Below, in pieces: positions 7,014-11,606 of a stretch of DNA of 11,606 nt. Source of the DNA: Methylococcaceae bacterium (lineage in GTDB: Bacteria > Pseudomonadota > Gammaproteobacteria > Methylococcales > Methylomonadaceae); the NCBI GenBank assembly GCA_947506075.1, contig CANNNN010000052.1, positions 1 through 11,606 on the forward strand, given 5' to 3'. The position numbers and the translations under genes are program-made. Below the pieces are notes generated by a model. The model searched no databases. It was not told the DNA's origin and worked only from the letters and a program-made list of their open reading frames with translations. Positions within the stretch are counted from its first letter, which is position 1; each line of letters opens with the position of its first letter.

Positions 7014-7640
7014 CTAAGCCTTTTGCAGCAAAAACCAAGTACCATCGTCCCCAGGAAAAGCAGGATCACGGTGATAGGAGAAACCATAATCGACCAGCTT
7101 TAGGTCAGTGTATTTTTCCAGCATTTCACCGGCAAAATCCCTTTTGAACAAACGGTCCGCATGCCCCCGATAGGGAATGACCACCGGTATCGGATTGTAA
7201 TACTCACATATTAAAATCAGACGGTTGGATGATTGGTATAGTTTTTCGTAGACATTATCCAGCATATCCGGATTGATATGGATCAGCACACCTTTGATCA
7301 ATGTGAGCTCCACTTTCTCGACTACCGGATATTCGAAAATGGAGCCTTCATATACATTGTTCTCCCCAATCAGGTTTTTAACTTGCGTTGCCGCATCGCG
7401 GTTGATTTCCACCGCTTGCAGATGAATATCCGGATATAGCAGTTGCAGCGCCTTCAGGTTCATTCCTATATTCGCCCCGAACTCAAGACAAGATGTCACG
7501 AAACCCGCCTGTTTAAGCGCCTTCGAAAAAAAATTCAGTTTCGATGCCAAGAGTTGCGGGCTGTTGTTTCGGCCAATGTAGTCGGCACCAAACTCGCCCG
7601 CCCAGAATTCCTCCTGCGGTGTTTTAAATTTTTCAGCCAT
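7014..7640 (-). CDS. Pseudaminic acid biosynthesis-associated SAM methyltransferase
   Basis: A 208-residue class I SAM-dependent methyltransferase. It matches the family found inside pse clusters (the TIGR03587 type, named from memory), recognisable by the N-terminal EEFWAGEFGADYIGRN (10-25). SAM motif I is CLEFGANIGMNL (51-62), and AVEIN (76-80) supplies the acidic residue that binds the ribose. The acceptor has not been established for this protein; methylating pseudaminic acid or its precursor is the natural guess. I place the start at the ATG at 7640 because GGAG ends 6 bases upstream. A frame extended to a TTG at 7655 would add five residues (MPEIK) and place the GGAG inside the gene. 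It lies 34 bases after pseF and 6 bases before pseG-pseH. Confidence 0.9.
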   Translation of the reverse strand: MAEKFKTPQEEFWAGEFGADYIGRNNSPQLLASKLNFFSKALKQAGFVTSCLEFGANIGMNLKALQLLYPDIHLQAVEINRDAATQVKNLIGENNVYEGSIFEYPVVEKVELTLIKGVLIHINPDMLDNVYEKLYQSSNRLILICEYYNPIPVVIPYRGHADRLFKRDFAGEMLEKYTDLKLVDYGFSYHRDPAFPGDDGTWFLLQKA

Positions 7641-7646
7641 TTTTAT

Positions 7647-7650
7647 CTCC
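7647..7650 (-). promoter_or_regulatory. Ribosome binding site deciding the methyltransferase start
   Basis: GGAG on the minus strand ends 6 bases before the ATG at 7640. It makes this ATG a better start than the in-frame TTG at 7655, which has no such sequence in front of it. Confidence 0.65.
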
Positions 7651-7674
7651 GGCAATTAGTTTCGTACAAGGGCT

Positions 7675-8373
7675 TTAGGCAGGGCTGTTCGCGCCATTAA
7701 ATGCGGCAACCATCAATTCGGCCCGCAGCCAATCCTCAGAATTATCAATATCAACCACGCGCCAACTGGGAATCACCATGCCTATTCCATACTGATGAAC
7801 ATTCTTTCCCTCCAGCCAAGCTTGAGCTCGCCCCCAATAAAATTGTCCGGCATCGTAATAAGCCGGCTCAAGATCTTGGGTTCGAGTCGAGACATATTGA
7901 CTATAAAACGGCTCCATCAGCCCGTTCGGCAATTGCCGTAGCGCGCGCTGGATAGCGGAAGGGTAAGCGGCAACAGGAAAGACATAATCCGCATCATTAG
8001 CCTCCAGCATCTGCAATGCAGCCACAAGATCGGCACTCTGCATAAACGGCACGGCTGGATAAATACAGCAAACCTGATCGACTTGCCAACCCAGTGATTG
8101 GCAAGCACCAATAGCATGTGCAACGACCGGAACGGTAGGGGTGAAGTCATCCGCCAACGCCGCGGGACGTACAAAGGGAACTTCCGCCCCCCAGATCCTT
8201 GCCAGCTCTGAAATTTCGGCATCATCGGTAGTCACGACAACATGATCAAACAATCCTGAAGTTCTCGCAGTCTCAATCGCCCAGGCAATCATAGGTTTAC
8301 CGCAAAAATCCTTAATGTTCTTACGAGGGATGCGTTTACTGCCGCCTCTGGCTGGAATAATGGCTATATTCAT
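7675..8373 (-). CDS. pseF: Pseudaminic acid cytidylyltransferase
   Basis: PseF activates pseudaminic acid with CTP to give CMP-pseudaminic acid, the donor for glycosyltransfer. The 232-residue length is usual. The N-terminus carries the CMP-sugar synthetase signature IPARGGSKRIPRKNI (6-20), followed by GKPMIAWAI, VVVTTDD (45-51) and VCCIYPAVPFM (101-111). YDAGQFYWG near 168-176 and the closing WRVVDIDNSEDW are typical of PseF rather than of sialic acid or Kdo cytidylyltransferases. The start ATG overlaps the pseC stop as ATGA, so the two are translationally coupled. In enzymatic order PseF acts last, yet it is third in the operon; gene order does not follow reaction order here. Confidence 0.95.
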   Translation of the reverse strand: MNIAIIPARGGSKRIPRKNIKDFCGKPMIAWAIETARTSGLFDHVVVTTDDAEISELARIWGAEVPFVRPAALADDFTPTVPVVAHAIGACQSLGWQVDQVCCIYPAVPFMQSADLVAALQMLEANDADYVFPVAAYPSAIQRALRQLPNGLMEPFYSQYVSTRTQDLEPAYYDAGQFYWGRAQAWLEGKNVHQYGIGMVIPSWRVVDIDNSEDWLRAELMVAAFNGANSPA

Positions 8374-9533
8374 ACGCTAACCGCCCTTTTCAAAGCGTTA
8401 ACTACCTGATATTGTTCAGCCACCGTCAACGCGGGAAACATCGGTAAGCTGATTGCTTCCGCATAATACTTCTCGGCTTCAGGGCAATACCCTGATGTGA
8501 AGCCTAGACTTTGATAATAGGGCTGAAGATATACAGGTATGTAATGCAGGTTTACGCCTATGCCAGCCGATCTGAGAGCTTCGAAAACCTGTCGATGGGT
8601 TTTGCCAGCTTGTTCAAGTTTTAAACGAATAATGTATAGATGCAGGGAGGAATAACTATCTTGGTGTTGCCACGGAATTACTATCGGAAAATCGTTCAAC
8701 ATTTCATTATATTGCTTGGCGAGCAGATGACGCTGAGCGACAAATTCATCGAGCCGTCGCATCTGACTCAAACCCAAGGCAGCATGTATGTCGGTCATCC
8801 GATAGTTAAAACCCAAGCTTATCTGCTGGTAAAACCAAAGTTGTTCAGATGGACGGGGATCCATGGCATCCACGTCACTGGTAATGCCATGGCTGCGTAA
8901 CAACTTCATTCGCTTAGCTAATTGAGCATCATTGGTCAATGCCATGCCACCTTCACCGGTGGTTATGATTTTAACCGGATGAAAACTAAATACAGTAATA
9001 TCCGAATAATGGCCTGAACCTATCGGCTCACCGCAATATTTTCCGCCGATAGCATGCGAGGCATCTTCGATAGTTTTGAATCCATATTGCTTGGATAGCA
9101 TGGAAACTTCCTTCATATCACAAGGCTGTCCGCATAGGTGTACAGGGATGACCAACTTGGGCAAGCAGCCTTTTTGTTGGGCCTGCTCCAGTTTTTCCGC
9201 CAACCGCGCCACGCTAAGATTGTAAGTTAAAGGATCAATATCAATAAAATCTATTGTTGCACCGCAATACAACGCACAATTGGCACTGGCTACAAAAGTA
9301 ATGGGACTGGTCCAGACAACATCACCGGGACTTACCCCTAAGGACAAACAAGCGATATGCAAAGCTGCCGTAGCGCTACTGACCGCCACGGCATACTGAG
9401 CACCACAATAGTCAGCCACAGCTTTTTCGAAAGCGGGAACCACAGGGCCTTGCGTCAGAAAATCAGAACGCAAAACATCGACCACGGACTGAATATCGGC
9501 TTCGGAAATATCTTGACGACCATAAGGGATCAT
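8370..9533 (-). CDS. pseC: UDP-4-amino-4,6-dideoxy-N-acetyl-beta-L-altrosamine transaminase
   Basis: PseC transfers an amino group from glutamate to C4 of the PseB product. The 387 residues match the family length. Seen in order: MIPYGRQDISEADIQSVVDV at the start, VSSATAALHIACLSLGV (51-67) contacting the cofactor phosphate, EDASHAIGG (156-164) with D157 facing the pyridine nitrogen, and the Schiff-base lysine K188 in SFHPVKIITTGEGG. GFNYRMTDIHAALGLSQM and LHYIPVYLQPYYQ are also characteristic of PseC. It begins 8 bases after the pseB stop with a poor ribosome binding site and overlaps pseF by 4 bases. It is distinct from the longer DegT protein further along the operon. Confidence 0.95.
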   Translation of the reverse strand: MIPYGRQDISEADIQSVVDVLRSDFLTQGPVVPAFEKAVADYCGAQYAVAVSSATAALHIACLSLGVSPGDVVWTSPITFVASANCALYCGATIDFIDIDPLTYNLSVARLAEKLEQAQQKGCLPKLVIPVHLCGQPCDMKEVSMLSKQYGFKTIEDASHAIGGKYCGEPIGSGHYSDITVFSFHPVKIITTGEGGMALTNDAQLAKRMKLLRSHGITSDVDAMDPRPSEQLWFYQQISLGFNYRMTDIHAALGLSQMRRLDEFVAQRHLLAKQYNEMLNDFPIVIPWQHQDSYSSLHLYIIRLKLEQAGKTHRQVFEALRSAGIGVNLHYIPVYLQPYYQSLGFTSGYCPEAEKYYAEAISLPMFPALTVAEQYQVVNALKRAVSV

Positions 9534-9541
9534 AGCTTTAC

Positions 9542-10546
9542 TTAAACACCATAACCATAACCAGAATCAACATGAATTTGAATTAAAGAGCGCAATTCGT
9601 CTACCGTCAAAAATCGCTCATTACTACCACTGTTGTAACAAAATCCCGCCGCTACTTTTTGAGCTCCGGTTTTTTCACAGTAATCTTGCGCGTTGTAATA
9701 GGCTCCAGCCGGTAAAATAGCGTAATAGAGGCCTAAATCGACAGTATTGTAGCTATCGCTGCTGGTGATCATCTCTTCATGAATTTTCTCACCGGCCCGC
9801 AGACCTATGATGCTCTGTTCACATCCAGAATCAATAGCCGTAGCGACATCGGTAATCCGATAAGACGGAATCTTTGGCACCAACACTTCTCCGCCCCAAG
9901 CGTTCTCAACCGCCCACAGCACCATATCCACGCCTTCTTGCAGACTGATATTAAAACGCGTCATATCCGGATCGGTAATCGGCAATACACCGGTCTTACG
10001 TTGCTTCAGAAAATACGGTATCACCGAACCTCGGCTACACATGACGTTGCCATAACGCACGACGCTAAATCGAATACCTCTCTCCCCTTTGATATTATTG
10101 GCAGCAACAAACAATTTGTCCGAACACAATTTGGTCGCGCCATATAGATTAATAGGTGCTGCAGCTTTGTCTGTGGACAAGGCTACCACACGTTTAACAT
10201 CTGTATCCAAGCAAGCTTCGATCAGATTTTGTGCGCCTAAAACATTAGTCTTAATGCACTCGAAAGGATTGTACTCAGCCGATGGCACTTGCTTGAGCGC
10301 GGCAGCGTGAATAACTATATCAACACCTTCCAGAGCTCTACGCAAACGAGCTTGATCACGAACATCGCCGATAAAATAGCGCATGCAAGGTACGTTAAAT
10401 TCCTGTTGCATTTCAAACTGCTTAAGTTCATCACGAGAGAAAATAATAAGCTTTTTAGGCTTGTAATTCTCAAGAATTGTCTTAGTAAAATGCTTACCAA
10501 AAGAACCCGTTCCACCTGTAATCAAAATAGATTTGTTATCAAACAT
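9542..10546 (-). CDS. pseB: UDP-N-acetylglucosamine 4,6-dehydratase (inverting)
   Basis: PseB opens the pathway: it dehydrates UDP-GlcNAc at C4/C6 and inverts C5, giving the 4-keto-6-deoxy-arabino-hexulose used by PseC. The 334-residue short-chain dehydrogenase/reductase has the NADP-binding ITGGTGSFGKHF (9-20), HAAALKQVPSAEYNP (80-94) and the active-site run STDKAAAPINLYGATK (124-139). The latter supplies D126, K127, Y135 and K139, the inverting-dehydratase arrangement known from FlaA1/PseB. It is soluble, without the membrane segments of the retaining PglF-type enzymes. AAGGA lies 6 bases before the ATG, the strongest ribosome binding site of the operon, consistent with it being the first gene. 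It follows a 192-base gap that probably holds the operon promoter. Confidence 0.97.
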   Translation of the reverse strand: MFDNKSILITGGTGSFGKHFTKTILENYKPKKLIIFSRDELKQFEMQQEFNVPCMRYFIGDVRDQARLRRALEGVDIVIHAAALKQVPSAEYNPFECIKTNVLGAQNLIEACLDTDVKRVVALSTDKAAAPINLYGATKLCSDKLFVAANNIKGERGIRFSVVRYGNVMCSRGSVIPYFLKQRKTGVLPITDPDMTRFNISLQEGVDMVLWAVENAWGGEVLVPKIPSYRITDVATAIDSGCEQSIIGLRAGEKIHEEMITSSDSYNTVDLGLYYAILPAGAYYNAQDYCEKTGAQKVAAGFCYNSGSNERFLTVDELRSLIQIHVDSGYGYGV

Positions 10547-10550
10547 TATT

Positions 10551-10557
10551 CTTCCTT
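10551..10557 (-). promoter_or_regulatory. Ribosome binding site of pseB
   Basis: AAGGAAG on the minus strand, with its AAGGA core 6 bases before the pseB ATG. Most later genes of the operon lack a site this good, which fits pseB being the entry point for ribosomes. Confidence 0.7.
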
Positions 10558-10641
10558 ATTTGGACATATATTCCAACAACATGAATATGCGTGTACTCAT
10601 TTTTCAAAAGCAGGCGAATTCAACTCCGATACTTCAATTCT

Positions 10642-10650
10642 ATTTTAGCA
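10642..10650 (-). promoter_or_regulatory. Possible extended -10 promoter for the pse operon
   Basis: The minus strand reads TGCTAAAAT, a TGn extended -10 element with a TATAAT-like hexamer. No good -35 box lies 16-18 bases upstream. It would start transcription near 10635, leaving a leader of about 90 bases before pseB. The 10547-10738 gap is AT-rich and otherwise shows only short inverted repeats (for example GCATC/GATGC at its middle). I found no convincing sigma-28 or sigma-54 site in it. This is a suggestion only. Confidence 0.3.
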
Positions 10651-10738
10651 TCTAAAATTTATTGATGCCCACCAAGGCGATGCTTGCGATTTAAAATTGA
10701 GTTGAGCTGTATGCCATAACAAAGACATATGGATTTCA

Positions 10739-11221
10739 CTACAGGCCTCGGCCAGCGCGGCCGCTAAGATAATTTATTGCAAATGATTCAATCTGATTTA
10801 GCGCCAAAAGCAAGTCACCAGCCAGATTATAGGCTTTGTTAAGAAGCGCAGACTGAATAGCTGGATCATCGGGATAATCATGCGAAAATTCATTGCGCAT
10901 TTCCCGTAACAACAGCCATTGTTCAGCAGATAAAATCGCGCCCATTTTTTCCAGGCGATAGAGTTTATCCAGAAACGCGGGAAGCTCACCTTGTTCTTTG
11001 GTCAACTCTAACACTGCCGGAAATAACTTAGCTCCCATCGCATCTTGCAGCTTTGAAAACCGTGTTGAAAACTGGTCTAAAACAGCCAACTCTGTATCAT
11101 CCAGATCTTGCATTGCGCTTGCCGTCAATGGAAACCTAGCCTGTAACCGGGTCATAGCCCAGGATAGCCGATCTGCATGGCGCTTACAGACTTCAAGCGC
11201 CGCGTTATAGGCAGTATTCAT
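10739..11221 (-). CDS. HEPN-domain protein, HepT-like putative RNase toxin
   Basis: A 160-residue, all-helical HEPN-type protein. The key motif is RNEFSHDY at 109-116. This is exactly RX4HXY, in which R109 and H114 would form the RNase site, and Y116 corresponds to the tyrosine that MntA-type enzymes AMPylate to silence HepT toxins. An N-terminal helical region, roughly 1-60, precedes a linker rich in leucine and acidic residues. Its ATG overlaps the stop of the upstream nucleotidyltransferase as ATGA, as expected for a coupled toxin-antitoxin pair. An alternative reading is a substrate-binding partner of a nucleotidyltransferase without toxicity (the HI0074 type). It has no visible link to pseudaminic acid synthesis apart from position. 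Whether the RNase site is active cannot be told from sequence. Confidence 0.8.
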   Translation of the reverse strand: MNTAYNAALEVCKRHADRLSWAMTRLQARFPLTASAMQDLDDTELAVLDQFSTRFSKLQDAMGAKLFPAVLELTKEQGELPAFLDKLYRLEKMGAILSAEQWLLLREMRNEFSHDYPDDPAIQSALLNKAYNLAGDLLLALNQIESFAINYLSGRAGRGL

Positions 11222-11526
11222 AATAATTGCACGCCTGTTTCTTTAGCGATGCGAAAGATGGGTAAATCCTCTTTAAACTCAGCTCGGCGCAGCACTACAT
11301 CTATCTTTTGTTGGCCTAATTTTTTATGCAATTCCAACAAAAAATGCAGTTTTGCATCAATCAACTCGGCGGGATCCTGAATTTCAGGTTCAATATAAAG
11401 ATCAATATCCCCCCCCTTAGACTGCTCATCGACACGCGAACCAAATAGCCAGACTCGCGCCGATAATCCGAAGTTTTTTACTACACCGGCACAGATTACT
11501 TCGATTTGCGATTGGGTTAAACGCAT
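11218..11526 (-). CDS. MNT-type minimal nucleotidyltransferase, MntA-like putative antitoxin
   Basis: A 102-residue protein of the polymerase-beta superfamily. The active site is GSRVDEQSKGGDID at 29-42: the GS pair, nine residues, then D40 and D42 as metal ligands. A third carboxylate is probably D76 in KIDVVL. MntA-type enzymes of this family transfer AMP to the tyrosine of the partner HEPN toxin's RX4HXY motif. The spacing between GS and DXD is nine residues, one short of the GSX10DXD spacing usually quoted for MntA; nine is also a common spacing in nucleotidyltransferases. The start is well supported by AAGGAG 7 bases upstream. It precedes its HEPN partner with a 4-base overlap, so the antitoxin is made first. 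Confidence 0.85.
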   Translation of the reverse strand: MRLTQSQIEVICAGVVKNFGLSARVWLFGSRVDEQSKGGDIDLYIEPEIQDPAELIDAKLHFLLELHKKLGQQKIDVVLRRAEFKEDLPIFRIAKETGVQLL

Positions 11527-11533
11527 GTATATA

Positions 11534-11539
11534 CTCCTT
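11534..11539 (-). promoter_or_regulatory. Ribosome binding site of the MNT gene
   Basis: AAGGAG lies on the minus strand, 7 bases before the ATG at 11526. It is the closest match to the ideal Shine-Dalgarno sequence in the window. Confidence 0.75.
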
Positions 11540-11550
11540 GTTTTTTATTG

Positions 11551-11604
11551 TTATTTTTCAACCAGCTGCACCCGCTGGGTAACGCCGCAGACCAGGGTAT
11601 ACGG
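11551..11604 (-). CDS. Possible C-terminal tail of an unknown upstream gene (partial)
   Basis: One minus-strand frame is open from the right edge to a TAA at 11553-11551. It reads YTLVCGVTQRVQLVEK at its end, 17 residues in all. The composition looks like ordinary coding sequence and is GC-richer than the AT-rich stretch that follows. Too little is present to identify the product, and a 17-residue open frame could occur by chance. Confidence 0.25.
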   Translation of the reverse strand, partial: PYTLVCGVTQRVQLVEK

Positions 11605-11606
11605 TA

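Noticed and set aside
10739..10770. GC-rich CGGCC/GGCCG stem at the end of the HEPN gene
   Set aside because: It lies inside the coding sequence and is not followed by a T-run, so it does not qualify as an intrinsic terminator.
11559..11577. CCAGC/GCTGG hairpin near the right edge
   Set aside because: On the minus strand the stem is followed by an A-rich, not T-rich, stretch. The opposite orientation would need a gene reading rightward, and none is seen.
1..11606. CRISPR arrays, tRNA or rRNA genes, insertion sequences, attachment sites
   Set aside because: No regularly spaced repeats, cloverleaf-like sequence, transposase motifs or flanking terminal repeats were visible in either strand.

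Overview
The window is almost entirely a minus-strand sugar-biosynthesis operon lying just upstream of a flagellin gene. It contains a complete set of enzymes for CMP-pseudaminic acid, the nonulosonic acid used to O-glycosylate flagellin. The organism is most likely a flagellated Gram-negative bacterium, probably a gammaproteobacterium: the pse gene set, a textbook sigma-28 (FliA) promoter, the flagellin N-terminus and an HEPN/MNT pair all fit. I cannot name the genus from the sequence.

Layout in transcription order (right to left). At the right edge is the possible C-terminal tail of an unknown gene, then a two-gene module: an MNT-type minimal nucleotidyltransferase followed by an HEPN protein with an RX4HXY motif. 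This resembles MntA/HepT toxin-antitoxin systems. After a 192-base gap come pseB, pseC, pseF, a pseudaminic-acid-associated methyltransferase, a pseG-pseH fusion and pseI. A second block of four genes follows with almost no spacing: a Gfo/Idh/MocA oxidoreductase, a second DegT-family aminotransferase, a glycosyltransferase-like protein of unknown function, and a FemAB/GNAT-like acyltransferase. A 150-base gap then carries the sigma-28 promoter, which reads into the flagellin gene cut off by the left edge.

How the genes work together. PseB and PseC convert UDP-GlcNAc to the 4-amino-6-deoxy-altrosamine intermediate. The PseH half of the fusion acetylates N4, the PseG half removes UDP, PseI condenses the sugar with phosphoenolpyruvate, and PseF makes the CMP-activated donor. 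Genes overlap by four bases or are separated by 5-34 bases, so the ten genes from pseB onward probably form one translationally coupled operon. The distal block has the order oxidoreductase, aminotransferase, GT-like, acyltransferase. That repeats the oxidise-aminate-acylate logic of amino-sugar synthesis, and suggests that this organism decorates pseudaminic acid or builds a second, unidentified sugar. No Maf-type flagellin glycosyltransferase lies in the window. The flagellin has its own FliA promoter, so it is expressed separately from the sugar operon.
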